Positions 54,388 to 62,610 of a stretch of 64,000 nucleotides of DNA are shown here, one piece after another (positions within the stretch are counted from its first letter, which is position 1; each line of letters opens with the position of its first letter). Position numbers and translations under genes: made by a program. The notes under the pieces were generated by a model that had not been told where the DNA came from, ran no database searches, and saw only the letters and a program-made list of their open reading frames with translations. The stretch is from Streptomyces bacillaris (GTDB lineage: Bacteria; Actinomycetota; Actinomycetes; Streptomycetales; Streptomycetaceae), in contig NZ_CP029378.1 in NCBI RefSeq assembly GCF_003268675.1, positions 1,550,001-1,614,000 of the forward strand. The letters are read 5' to 3'.

Positions 54388-55911
54388 GTGCTTCCACGGT
54401 TTTCCCGACGCGCGCTGACCTGGGCGCTCGCAGCGGCGACCGCCCTGCTGGCACCGACGCTGACGCCCCTGTCCCCGGCCACCGCCGCCGCCTCCACGAC
54501 CGCCGCCACCGCCGCCTGTCCGGCCGCCGGTTTCGTCTCCCAGCACTTCCACAGCGGCCACAACGGCGTCGACATCGCCAACAAGGTCGGCACGCCGATC
54601 TACGCCGTGGGCGACGGCGAGGTGACCATCTCCGGTTACGACAACACCGGTTACGGGCAGTGGATCCGGGTCCTGCACCCCGACGGGCGGATCTCCGAGT
54701 ACGGCCATATGAGCCGGCGGGACGTCTCCGTCGGCGACCGGGTGGCGGCCGGGCAGCAGATCGCCCTGATGGGTTCCGAGGGGCAGTCCACCGGCCCCCA
54801 CCTCCATCTGCGGATCTGGTCCGACCGCTCCACGTCCCGGGGGATCGACCCCGAGGTCCATCTCGCGGAGCGCGGCATCGTGCTGCCCTGCACCCCGGGG
54901 AGCGGGCCGCGCCCCAAGCCGCTGGTGTATCCGGCGGAGTCGGGCCGGGTGGTGTCGGCGCGGTCGGCGGACGGGCGGCTGGAGCTGTTCGCCGCCGCGG
55001 CCGACGGCATCCACCACGCCTGGCAGCGCCGGGCCAACGGCGACTGGTCGGAGTGGGAGGCGCTCGGCGGCCCCCGCAACGCCGAACTGGCCATCGCGCC
55101 GAACGCCGACGGCCGGCTGGAGCTGTTCGCCCTCAGCGGCACCACCTTCGAGCACCGCTGGCAGGTGAGCCCGTCCGGAGGCTGGTCGGGCTGGCAGAAC
55201 TTCGGGGGCGGCGGCCGGGACACCGCGGCCGGGGTCAACGCCGACGGCCGGATCGAGGTGTACGCCTCCGGCCCGGCCGGGCTCTTCCACCGCTACCAAC
55301 TCGCCCCGAACGGAGGCTGGTCGGGGTGGGAGTCCACGGGTGGCGGCCCCGCCGACAGCCGGGTCGAGATGGGGAAGGCGCCCGACGGCCGGCTGGAGGT
55401 CTTCGCGCTCAACGGCCAGGTATTCCAGCATCGTTACCAGACGGCTCCCAACGGCGGCTGGTCCCCGTGGACCGGATTCGGTGAGGGAGGACATGATCTG
55501 ACGATCGATCACAATGCGGACGGGCGCCTGGAGGTCTTCGCCTCCGGACCGGTCGGCGTCTTCCACAAGTACCAGACGGGCCGTACGAGTTGGTCCGGCT
55601 GGGAGGCCACGGGCGGACCCGCGGACGCGCAGCTCACCAGCGAGCGCACCCCGGACGGGCGCGTCGAGGTCTTCGCCATGAACGGCACCACCGCCATGCA
55701 CAGCTGGCAGACCGCCGTGAACGCCCCCTACAGCGCATGGGCCACCTTCGGCACCGGTGGCACCGAGGTCACGGCCGCGACCAACGCCGACGGCCGGATC
55801 GAGGTCTTCGGCACCAGCCACGCCGGTACGTACCACAAGTGGCAGACCGGGTTCGCCACCTGGTCCGAGTGGCTCTGGCTCAACAACTCCTCCGGCCCGG
55901 CCGTCGGTTGA
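54388..55911 (+). CDS. Secreted M23 peptidase with PLL/DUF346 beta-propeller
   Basis: 507 residues; GTG with GGGAGGAGG upstream. Signal peptide about 1-34. The M23 LytM-type domain (about 48-160) keeps the zinc ligands HNGVD (His58, Asp62) and HLH (His137, His139), plus GHM (His107), so it should be an active D,L- or glycyl-glycine-type wall endopeptidase. Seven propeller repeats (DGRLE(L/V)FA...WQ/YQ...GGWS.W..FG) fill about 180-505 and closely match those of the gene at 48622. It is 17 nt upstream of the next PLL gene and probably co-transcribed. Confidence 0.88.
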   Translation: MLPRFSRRALTWALAAATALLAPTLTPLSPATAAASTTAATAACPAAGFVSQHFHSGHNGVDIANKVGTPIYAVGDGEVTISGYDNTGYGQWIRVLHPDGRISEYGHMSRRDVSVGDRVAAGQQIALMGSEGQSTGPHLHLRIWSDRSTSRGIDPEVHLAERGIVLPCTPGSGPRPKPLVYPAESGRVVSARSADGRLELFAAAADGIHHAWQRRANGDWSEWEALGGPRNAELAIAPNADGRLELFALSGTTFEHRWQVSPSGGWSGWQNFGGGGRDTAAGVNADGRIEVYASGPAGLFHRYQLAPNGGWSGWESTGGGPADSRVEMGKAPDGRLEVFALNGQVFQHRYQTAPNGGWSPWTGFGEGGHDLTIDHNADGRLEVFASGPVGVFHKYQTGRTSWSGWEATGGPADAQLTSERTPDGRVEVFAMNGTTAMHSWQTAVNAPYSAWATFGTGGTEVTAATNADGRIEVFGTSHAGTYHKWQTGFATWSEWLWLNNSSGPAVG

Positions 55912-55928
55912 CCTCGCCCAAGGAAGCC

Positions 55929-58025
55929 ATGCCCCCGATCAGCAGACGGAGCCTGCTGCGCGGCGCGGCCGGTGCCGGTGCCCTCCCCCTCCTGGGCGCC
56001 GGCCCGGCCGCGGCCACCGCGGCCTCCGGGAACGTCCCGCCGCCCCACCGGGTCGGCGCGGGCCCCTTCCGCCATGTCCACGACCCCTCCACCGCCGCCA
56101 CCGGCCCGCGCTATCTCAACGACCACACGCTCATCCGGGCGCACGGCCGGTGGCACCTGTTCAGCATCGTCGGGAACAGCGCGCCGCGCGGCGAATCCCC
56201 GGACAGCGCGGCCGAGGTCTCCTTCGCCCACGCCTCCGCCCCGGGCCCGTACGGACCGTGGACCAGCCACCCCGACGCGCTCACCGTCGACCCCTCGTAC
56301 TTCGGCGAGGAGCACCTCTGGGCGCCGCACGTCATCGAGGCGGACGGCCGTTTCTGGATGTTCTACGCGGCGGGTGGCGCGGACGGCACGGGCAGTGGAG
56401 GCGGCACAGGTGGTGCGGGCGGCGGCGCGGCGATCAACGTGGCCACGTCGGCCGACCTGTTCACCTGGACCCGCGCACCCTCCGGCCCGCTCTTCCGGGG
56501 CCGCGCGGCACGCGACCCGATGGTGCTGCGGGTGGGCGGCGAGTGGGTCATGTACTACACGGAGGTCTCCGGAACGGGTGGCGGCGGCCCGGGCCACGGA
56601 GGCGGCCATCACATCGTGGCGTACCGGCGTTCCACCGATCTGCTGCACTGGAGCGAACCGGGGGTCGCGTTCACCGACGCGAGCACGGAGACGACGGTCT
56701 CGGTCACCGAGTCGCCGTACGTCGTCGGACGGGACGGCTGGTACTACCTGTTCATCGGCCCGCGCAACGGCTACGAGGGCACGGACGTCCTGGCCTCCCG
56801 CGACCCGTTCCGTTTCGAACTCTCCGGCTGGACCGGGCATGTCGCCGGACACGCGGTGGAGGTGGTCCGGGACGGGGATGAGTGGTACGCGAGCGCCGCG
56901 GGCTGGTTCCGGAACGGGCTGTATGTGGCGCCCCTCTCCTGGCAGGCCACGCCCACGCCGTGGCAGAGCCCCGACAACCCGGTGGCCGCTCTCGACGTGA
57001 CCGGCCGGCTGACCGTGTTCGCCCTCGACGCCGCCGACCGCGCGATGCTGCGGCGCGTCCAGCTCGACCCGCACACGGACAACTGGTCGGAGTGGGAGCG
57101 CTTCGGCGGACCGGCCGGCGCCGTCCCCACGCTCGGGCGCACCACCGACGGCAGGCTGGAGGTGTTCTCGCTCGCGCCGGGCGGCGTCAACCTGCACCAC
57201 CGGGTGCAGCGGCCGGACGGCGGCTGGTACGGCTGGGAGGAGTTCGGCGGACCGGCCGACGCGGCCCCCGCCGTCGCGCGTGACGCCCACGGCCGGCTGG
57301 AGGTCTTCGCCCCGAGCCCCGGCGGCAGCTCGGTCGCGCGGCGGCGGCAGCGGTCGGCCGGGGCCCTCGCCTGGGACCCGTGGGAGCCCGGGTTCGGCGG
57401 TCCGGTGGGCGCGCCCCCGGTGGTCGGGGCGAACGCGGACGGCCGCCTGGAGGTGTTCGCCCTGGCCCCCGGCGGCGCGGGCATCGCCCACCGCTGGCAG
57501 GAGGCCCCCGGGGGCGGCTGGTCGGCGTGGCACCCGTTCGGTACGGCGGCGGGGGCGGCGCCCCGGGTGGCCGGGGACGGCAGCGGGCGGCTCACGGTCA
57601 CCGCGATCGGGCCGTCGGGCCTGGGGACCTTCACCCGGCGGCAGACCGTGGCGAGCGGCGGCTGGGGCGAGTGGCAGCCGCTGTTCGGCTGGAGCGCGGC
57701 GGCCCCGGTACTCGCGGTGAACGCGGACGGCCGGCTGGAGGCGTTCTCCCTCTCCCCCGGCGGGGCCCGCCTGAGCCACCGCTGGCAGACCGCGCCCGGC
57801 GGGGACGTCCACCCCGGCGGGGAGTTCGGGGAGCCCGGCATCCGGCTGGTCGCCACCCCCACGGCGGCGCTCGACGCCACCGGCCGGCTGCATGTCTTCG
57901 CCGTCACGGTGGCGGGCCGGATCCGGCGGCGCGTCCAGACCCGGCCGAGCGGCGGGTGGCACCCCTGGACGGCTTTCGGGGACCGTGCGGTGGCACCGGT
58001 CGTCGCGGGCACCCCCGCACTCTGA
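55929..58025 (+). CDS. Tat-exported GH43-like five-bladed propeller fused to PLL/DUF346 propeller
   Basis: 698 residues from ATG 55929 (AAGGAAG upstream). A twin-arginine signal (SRRSLLRGAAGAGALPLLGAG) is visible, so it is probably exported folded. Residues about 45-345 resemble a GH43/GH32-like domain: HDPSTA near the start, an EEHLWAPHV segment, RDPMVL and TESPYVV placed like the acidic residues of that fold. About 350-698 are PLL-like repeats, more diverged than in the two neighbours. Likely a secreted glycosidase or glycan-binding protein; activity is not certain because the catalytic acids were assigned only by eye. Confidence 0.78.
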   Translation: MPPISRRSLLRGAAGAGALPLLGAGPAAATAASGNVPPPHRVGAGPFRHVHDPSTAATGPRYLNDHTLIRAHGRWHLFSIVGNSAPRGESPDSAAEVSFAHASAPGPYGPWTSHPDALTVDPSYFGEEHLWAPHVIEADGRFWMFYAAGGADGTGSGGGTGGAGGGAAINVATSADLFTWTRAPSGPLFRGRAARDPMVLRVGGEWVMYYTEVSGTGGGGPGHGGGHHIVAYRRSTDLLHWSEPGVAFTDASTETTVSVTESPYVVGRDGWYYLFIGPRNGYEGTDVLASRDPFRFELSGWTGHVAGHAVEVVRDGDEWYASAAGWFRNGLYVAPLSWQATPTPWQSPDNPVAALDVTGRLTVFALDAADRAMLRRVQLDPHTDNWSEWERFGGPAGAVPTLGRTTDGRLEVFSLAPGGVNLHHRVQRPDGGWYGWEEFGGPADAAPAVARDAHGRLEVFAPSPGGSSVARRRQRSAGALAWDPWEPGFGGPVGAPPVVGANADGRLEVFALAPGGAGIAHRWQEAPGGGWSAWHPFGTAAGAAPRVAGDGSGRLTVTAIGPSGLGTFTRRQTVASGGWGEWQPLFGWSAAAPVLAVNADGRLEAFSLSPGGARLSHRWQTAPGGDVHPGGEFGEPGIRLVATPTAALDATGRLHVFAVTVAGRIRRRVQTRPSGGWHPWTAFGDRAVAPVVAGTPAL

Positions 58026-58037
58026 CGGAAGGACCGC

Positions 58038-58138
58038 CAGGCCACGGAGCGCGGCCGTCACGGCCCTGACGAACTCGCAGGCCACGGAGGCGCGGCTCTC
58101 ACGGCCCTCACGAACCCGCAGGCCACGGACGGCGAACA
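58038..58138. repeat. Intergenic tandem repeat of about 40 bp
   Basis: CAGGCCACGG recurs at 58038, 58078 and 58119, each followed by a similar GCGCGGC..TCACGGCCCT.ACGAAC stretch; the third unit is cut short. It lies in the 313-nt gap between the PLL and FHA-like genes. No gene is recognised in this gap. Confidence 0.7.
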
Positions 58139-58338
58139 GCGAACCGCGCAAATCCCGCCAAGTGGCGCGTCCCCCTCGCGCCTCGGTGACGTTCCCCACT
58201 GACCCTGGTCCAGAACGGGGCATCCGTGACGCCGGACGGCGATTTCCGGCAATGTGGCCGAAGTGCACCGGTGACCTCCCCGCCCGGATGAGTATCGTTC
58301 CGCTCGTCCGACACGTGACACGGGGGGCGGGGGGAGCG

Positions 58339-59160
58339 GTGAGCGGCGTAGTCGTCCATCTACCGCGGGGAAACGGCGGGACGGGTGGTGGGGCCGTCGG
58401 GGGTGAACCGCACGGTGACGCGGTGACGTTACGGCTGGGTCCGGGCGAGGTCGCCCGCTTCGGACGGGGTTCCGCGACGGTCCCCGTGGAACTGCGCCTG
58501 GACGACCCGGCGATCTCCCGGCTCGCCGGGGAGATCCGGGTGACCGACGACCACTGGCAGCTGACGAACCACAGCACCACCCACAGCTATCTGGTGGAGA
58601 ACCCGGAGGGCGCGGGCGAGTATCTGAGGGTGCCGCCGCGCCGGGTGGGGGCGCCGATCCCGTTCGAGTTCGCACGCGTGGTGCTGCCGACGCGGGGTGA
58701 AGTGACCGTCTCCTTCCAGGTGTTCGCGCCCGACCACCTCTATCTGGACCCGGACGCGATGGGCGGGCCCCGGGGCACGAGCACGGTGACCGCCTACTCG
58801 CTGAACGAGACGGCGACGTACTTCCTGGTCCTGGTCGCCCTCTGCGAGCCGCGCCTGCGCGACCAGTCGCGGGTGGCCGTGCCGACCACGCCCCAGATCG
58901 TCGAACGGCTGAGGGGGCACCCCGCCGGTGCCGAGCTGACAGCACGCGCGGTCAGCTCGCACATCGACTACCTCGCGGAGGAGAAGCTGCGCATCGGCGC
59001 CCCGGACCCGCACGACCCGGGCAAGGGCGACCGCCGCAACGGCAAGCGGGAGGAGGTCGTGGGTCTGGCGCTGCGTTTCGGGCTCGTACGGGAGGAGCAT
59101 CTCGCGCTGCTGCCACCCCTGGCGGGGGCCGGCGGGCGGGAGCGGCAGGCCGCACGGTGA
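58339..59160 (+). CDS. FHA-like protein coupled to a Ser/Thr kinase
   Basis: 273 residues from GTG 58339, placed after a purine-rich GGGGGGAG stretch; ATG 58289 in frame is possible but has no ribosome site. Residues about 30-120 look FHA-like (VARFGRGS, then a strand-rich segment with LTNHSTTHSYLVEN, like the phosphothreonine-binding N/S/H loops). The second half is helical (VERLRGHPAGAEL...SSHIDYLAEEKLR) and resembles a winged-helix arrangement. It overlaps the kinase start by GTGA, so it is a likely phosphorylation target or partner of that kinase. Confidence 0.7.
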   Translation: MSGVVVHLPRGNGGTGGGAVGGEPHGDAVTLRLGPGEVARFGRGSATVPVELRLDDPAISRLAGEIRVTDDHWQLTNHSTTHSYLVENPEGAGEYLRVPPRRVGAPIPFEFARVVLPTRGEVTVSFQVFAPDHLYLDPDAMGGPRGTSTVTAYSLNETATYFLVLVALCEPRLRDQSRVAVPTTPQIVERLRGHPAGAELTARAVSSHIDYLAEEKLRIGAPDPHDPGKGDRRNGKREEVVGLALRFGLVREEHLALLPPLAGAGGRERQAAR

Positions 59161-60581
59161 GCCCGCCGGACGACGACCGGGCCGAGCAGCTCCCGCCCGG
59201 CTACCGGGTCGGCGGCTGGGCGGTCACGCACCTGATCGGCTCCGGCGGCTGGTCCACGGTGTACGCGGCACGCCGGGCGGACACCCTTCCGGACGGATCG
59301 CCCGGCCCCGCCGAGGCAGCGCTCAAGATCATGCCGACAGCCGGTCTCGCCCCGCGCCAGGCCCACCGGATCGCGGAGTCCGCCCGCCGCGAGGTGGAGC
59401 TCGGGCGCAGGGCGGGGCACCCCCGGCTGATCGGCCTCCTGGACTCCTTCGTCCTCACCTCTCCACCCGGCCGCCCCTCGCTGGAGGGTGCGATGGTGCT
59501 GGTGATGGAACGGGCCGCCGGAAGCCTGCGGGAGCTGATCGAGGCGGGGGTCCCCGAGGCCGACCGGGGGCGGCTGATCGCGGGCATCTGCGAGGGGCTG
59601 GCCCAGCTGCACCGGTCGGGCTGGGTCCACGCCGACCTCAAGCCGGAGAACGTCCTGCTGGGCGCGGACGGTTCGGTGAAGCTGTCGGACTTCGGGCTCG
59701 CCACCGAGCTGACGGGAACGCACGGGCACGTTCCGCCGCTGGGCACCCTGGACTACTTCCCGCCCGAGCGCTGGCGGGCGCCGCTGGGCGAACTCGGCGT
59801 ACGGGTCCGGCCGACGGCGGACATCTGGGCGCTGGGCATCGTGATCCACGAGCTGTACGCGTCCGGCGCCTCACCGTTCCCCGGGGCCACTCCCATGGCC
59901 CGGGGCGCGGCGGTCCAGGAGTACGGCCAGGGCCGGGCGCCGCTGCGCATGGACCACGCCGTACCGCCGTTCTGGCGCGCCCTGGCCGCAGACTGCCTGG
60001 CCCCCACCCACGAGGCCCGGGCCCCGCACACCGCCGCGTCCCTGCTCGCCCGTATCACCGCGCACCAGGGCGCCGCCGCCCCGGGCCCGCCCCGCCTGGC
60101 CGACCGGGCCCGCGCCGCGTTCCTGGCCACGGCCCTGTGCGGCATCGCGGGCGCCACCCTGGCCTCGGACACCCTGCGGGCTCCCTCCCCCGCGGCCCCC
60201 GCCACGGTCCGGGTCTACAACGCGGAACGGGCCTGCCGCGAACAGCCCGACCGCCGCCCAGGCTGCAGCCTGGGCCTGGCGATCGACCCGACGCGCCCCT
60301 ACACGGCGGAGAACGTCGTGCCGACGCGGGTCTGGCACGACGACGTCCTCACCACGGACTGTCAGATCCCGCACGGCGAACTGATCATCGACGAGGAGGA
60401 CCACCGCTCCACCAACTGGTTCCGCGTCCACCTCCCGGCCGACTCCGGGCTCCCCGTAACCGGGCTCCCGGCCCGCTCCGAACTCCCCGTGTCCGAGCCC
60501 TCGGCCCGCTCCGAGCCTCCTGTGGCCTGGCTCCCGGCCGTACGGACACGGGAGCGGGCAGCGGTGCCGCACTGCTTCTAG
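59157..60581 (+). CDS. Ser/Thr protein kinase with membrane segment and small extracellular domain
   Basis: 474 residues, GTG start. The kinase domain (about 15-300) has the Gly loop GSGGWSTVY (28-36), Lys57 (AALKIM), catalytic loop HADLKPEN (Asp160; the usual R of HRD is Ala) and DFG at 178-180. A membrane segment follows at about 322-340, then a domain of about 130 residues with several Cys and a C-terminal series of LP/SELPVSE-type repeats. Extracellular sensing plus phosphorylation of the coupled FHA-like protein is the likely design. Confidence 0.88.
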   Translation: MSPPDDDRAEQLPPGYRVGGWAVTHLIGSGGWSTVYAARRADTLPDGSPGPAEAALKIMPTAGLAPRQAHRIAESARREVELGRRAGHPRLIGLLDSFVLTSPPGRPSLEGAMVLVMERAAGSLRELIEAGVPEADRGRLIAGICEGLAQLHRSGWVHADLKPENVLLGADGSVKLSDFGLATELTGTHGHVPPLGTLDYFPPERWRAPLGELGVRVRPTADIWALGIVIHELYASGASPFPGATPMARGAAVQEYGQGRAPLRMDHAVPPFWRALAADCLAPTHEARAPHTAASLLARITAHQGAAAPGPPRLADRARAAFLATALCGIAGATLASDTLRAPSPAAPATVRVYNAERACREQPDRRPGCSLGLAIDPTRPYTAENVVPTRVWHDDVLTTDCQIPHGELIIDEEDHRSTNWFRVHLPADSGLPVTGLPARSELPVSEPSARSEPPVAWLPAVRTRERAAVPHCF

Positions 60582-60610
60582 CTCTCTTCGGCCGCTCCCT
60601 TCTCTTGTGG

Positions 60611-60626
60611 ATTGGTATGGACCAAT
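60611..60626. promoter_or_regulatory. DasR-like operator upstream of the AA10 monooxygenase
   Basis: ATTGGT-ATGG-ACCAAT is a perfect 6-bp inverted repeat that matches the DasR responsive element (A.TGGTCTAGACCA.T) at most positions. DasR represses chitin and GlcNAc utilisation genes in Streptomyces, which fits an AA10 gene starting 112 nt downstream. Confidence 0.6.
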
Positions 60627-60649
60627 GCCATCCTGCTGCTGACTCGGGT

Positions 60650-60700
60650 CACCATCCCAACTCACCCCATTCGGGATGGTGTTGCCGAAAGTTTCCGCAA
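60650..60700. promoter_or_regulatory. Two further palindromes before the AA10 gene
   Basis: CACCATCCC/GGGATGGTG (60650-60658 and 60673-60681) is followed directly by TTGCCGAAAGTTTCCGCAA (60682-60700), a near-palindrome that includes the GAAA/TTTC pattern reported in Streptomyces secreted-hydrolase promoters. Both could be additional operators. Confidence 0.45.
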
Positions 60701-60738
60701 CAGCCCCCACAGCCGCACCCGTACGAGAGCGAGCACCC

Positions 60739-61614
60739 ATGTCCACTGCCCGGCGCCGCATCGCCCTGGCCTCCGTCGTATCCGCCGCGACCCTCATCTC
60801 CCTGGCGCCCTCCCCCGCGAGCGCGCACGGCTCCGTCTTCGGCCCGGTCAGCCGGGTGAGCGCCTGCTTCGCCGAAGGCCCGGAGACGCCGAAGTCCCAG
60901 GTCTGCAAGGACCTGGTGGCCGATTCGGGGACCCAGCCGCTCTACGACTGGAACGAGGTGAACATCGCCAACGCGGACGGCAGACATCAGGAGATCATCC
61001 CCGACGGGAAGCTCTGCTCCGCCAACCGCGAGAAGTACCGCGCCCTGGACTGGGCCCGCACCGACTGGCCCGCCACCACCGTGGCCGCGGGCTCCTACGA
61101 CTTCAACGTACGCGTCACCGCACCCCACCTGGGCACGATGACGATGTACATCACCAAGGAGGGCTTCGACCCGACGCAGCCGCTGAAGTGGTCGGACCTG
61201 GACCCGACCCCGGTGGGCAGCTACGCCACGCCCCGTACCAGCGACAACGGCTACTACCACTTCACCGGCGCCCTCCCCGAGCGCACAGGCCGCCACATCG
61301 TCTACAAGGTCTGGCAGCGCCACGACAGCCCCGAGGCGTTCTACGGCTGTTCGGACGTCGTCTTCGGCACGGCGGCCCCCACCGCGGCCAAGGCCAAGGC
61401 CCCGACCGAGACCAAGATCGACGCGGGCACGGCCCACTCGACCGTCAGCCACCACGGCCACGGCGGCGACGAACAGCCGCCCGCACTGGTCTCCGCCACC
61501 TCCTCCCAGCCCGCCGGCTCCCCGCTGACGAATGCCCTGACCTGGGCGGCGGGCGCCGCCCTGTTCGCGGTAGGGGTCCTCTTCTTCGGCCGCAACCGCC
61601 GCAGGACGAGCTGA
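60739..61614 (+). CDS. AA10 lytic polysaccharide monooxygenase with C-terminal membrane anchor
   Basis: 291 residues from ATG 60739. After a signal peptide (1-29, ending ASA) the mature protein starts with His30 (HGSVFGP), which with His130 (VTAPH) forms the copper brace; FYGCSDVVF holds the usual axial-site Phe. The catalytic domain ends near 205. A His/Thr/Ala linker, a membrane segment (about 262-283) and an RNRRRTS tail follow, so the enzyme should stay on the cell surface. I see no LPXTG-type sortase motif. Oxidative cleavage of chitin or cellulose is inferred from the family and the DasR-like site. Confidence 0.9.
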   Translation: MSTARRRIALASVVSAATLISLAPSPASAHGSVFGPVSRVSACFAEGPETPKSQVCKDLVADSGTQPLYDWNEVNIANADGRHQEIIPDGKLCSANREKYRALDWARTDWPATTVAAGSYDFNVRVTAPHLGTMTMYITKEGFDPTQPLKWSDLDPTPVGSYATPRTSDNGYYHFTGALPERTGRHIVYKVWQRHDSPEAFYGCSDVVFGTAAPTAAKAKAPTETKIDAGTAHSTVSHHGHGGDEQPPALVSATSSQPAGSPLTNALTWAAGAALFAVGVLFFGRNRRRTS

Positions 61615-61625
61615 ATCACGGCGCC

Positions 61626-61691
61626 GCCCCGACGCCCTGACACCTTGCTGCCCTGACAGCCGGGGGCGGGTGTCAGGGCGGCGATCGGGGC
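61626..61691 (+). terminator. Terminator after the AA10 gene
   Basis: 12-bp perfect stem CGCCCTGACACC/GGTGTCAGGGCG (61633-61644, 61669-61680), extended by GCCCCGA/TCGGGGC after a short internal bulge. It begins 12 nt past the stop codon. Confidence 0.75.
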
Positions 61692-61765
61692 CGACCGTCC
61701 GGAGACGTCGGCCCACAGGAGCAGCCGACCGGGCAGGAGATCGCCGGGGCCGACGCCAAGAACCC

Positions 61766-62074
61766 GTCCTACCAGCGCTCGGCGGGGGGAGGCCGGGGCC
61801 GAGCGGGCTGCCCGGCAGGGAGCCGTGTCCGGCCCGCAGCCCGTACAGCGCGATGGCGATGACGCGGTGGCGGGCGTTGGCCGCCGCCTCGGCCAGATCG
61901 GTCCTGCCTGCGTCTCGAACTGCTCGACCAGCGACGACTTGCCCAACTGCTCGACGAGCAGGGAGACGTCCACGATTGTGGCGTCCGCCCGCAGCACCCC
62001 GGCCTCATGGGCCCGGTCCACCAGAGCCCGTGCCAGTTCGTCGGACCTGGTGAACCGGACGCCCGCGAACGGCT
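61766..62074 (-). pseudogene. Truncated, frameshifted TetR-type regulator C-terminal remnant
   Basis: The reading FTRSDELARALVDRAHEAG then LRADATIVDVSLLVEQL resembles the ligand-binding C-terminal domain of TetR-family proteins. After FETQAG the frame shifts by one base and continues as DLAEAAANARHRVIAIALYGL. The N-terminal HTH half is missing; an in-frame TAG precedes the remnant. Its 5' end abuts an unrelated remnant at about 62060. Confidence 0.55.
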
Positions 62075-62340
62075 ACTCCACGGCTACCACACCGAAGGGC
62101 TCGACATCGCCTCCCACGAGGTACTGGAGAAGCTGGGGGTCGATGCAGGGTTGGAGCCGTCGGCGCTCCGCCGGATGCTGGAGGGCACGGAGTTCACGGA
62201 GAACGTACGCGCGGACGAACGGTCGGCGTGGAAGCGCGGCGTCAGGGGCGTGCCCACGCTGGTCCCGGACGGCGGACCGCCGGCCTCCGTCATCCAGGAT
62301 CCGGGCGTCCTGGACCGGCTGCTGACTCTCCGGTCCCATG
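62058..62340 (+). pseudogene. C-terminal remnant of a DsbA/FrnE-type oxidoreductase
   Basis: About 95 residues (RERLLHGYHTEGLDIASHEV, then VRADERSAWKRGVRGVPTLV) match the end of DsbA-fold FrnE-like proteins, where G-V-x-G-V-P precedes the last strand. The N-terminal half with the active-site region is absent, and no ribosome site precedes it. It overlaps the TetR remnant by a few bases, marking a deletion junction. Confidence 0.55.
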
Positions 62341-62373
62341 CCTGGCGCCACGGCGGCAGGGCCCCGACGGGGC

Positions 62374-62502
62374 TCAGCCCTGACAGACCCGGAATCCCAC
62401 GCCCAGGACGGTCCGGATCCACCCGCTCTGCCGCAGCTTGCTCCGTATCGAGCTGACGTGGGTGCCGATCGTCCGGCTCGCCTGCGCGCTGAGCCCCTCC
62501 CC
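62374..62502 (-). pseudogene. OmpR/PhoB-type winged-helix remnant
   Basis: SRTIGTHVSSIRSKL followed by GWIRTVLGVGFRVCQG and a stop is the recognition helix and wing of an OmpR-family response regulator. Only about 40 codons survive; the receiver domain is missing, probably lost at the IS insertion just upstream. Confidence 0.55.
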
Positions 62503-62538
62503 TGCGGGATGCCCCGAGGTCGGTCATCAGCCACGAAC

Positions 62539-62565
62539 TGAGCTGTACTGAGATTTGTGGAGTCC
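62539..62565. repeat. Left terminal inverted repeat of the IS3 element
   Basis: Matches the right end (63817-63843) at about 21 of 27 positions, with fixed outer TGAGCTG and inner GAGTCC blocks. Confidence 0.8.
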
Positions 62566-62610
62566 CTGATGCCAGGGTTACGGTCCTGGCGAAGGAGATC
62601 CACCAGCACC

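Noticed and set aside
55728..58580. Minus-strand open frames of 950 and 424 codons opposite the GH43-PLL gene
   Set aside because: Antisense shadows with Ser/Pro/Arg-rich content; the plus frame has a Tat signal and clear repeats.
61490..61614. Sortase (LPXTG-type) anchor on the AA10 enzyme
   Set aside because: The hydrophobic segment and RNRRR tail fit, but no LPXTG, LAXTG or NPQTN-like motif is found before it.
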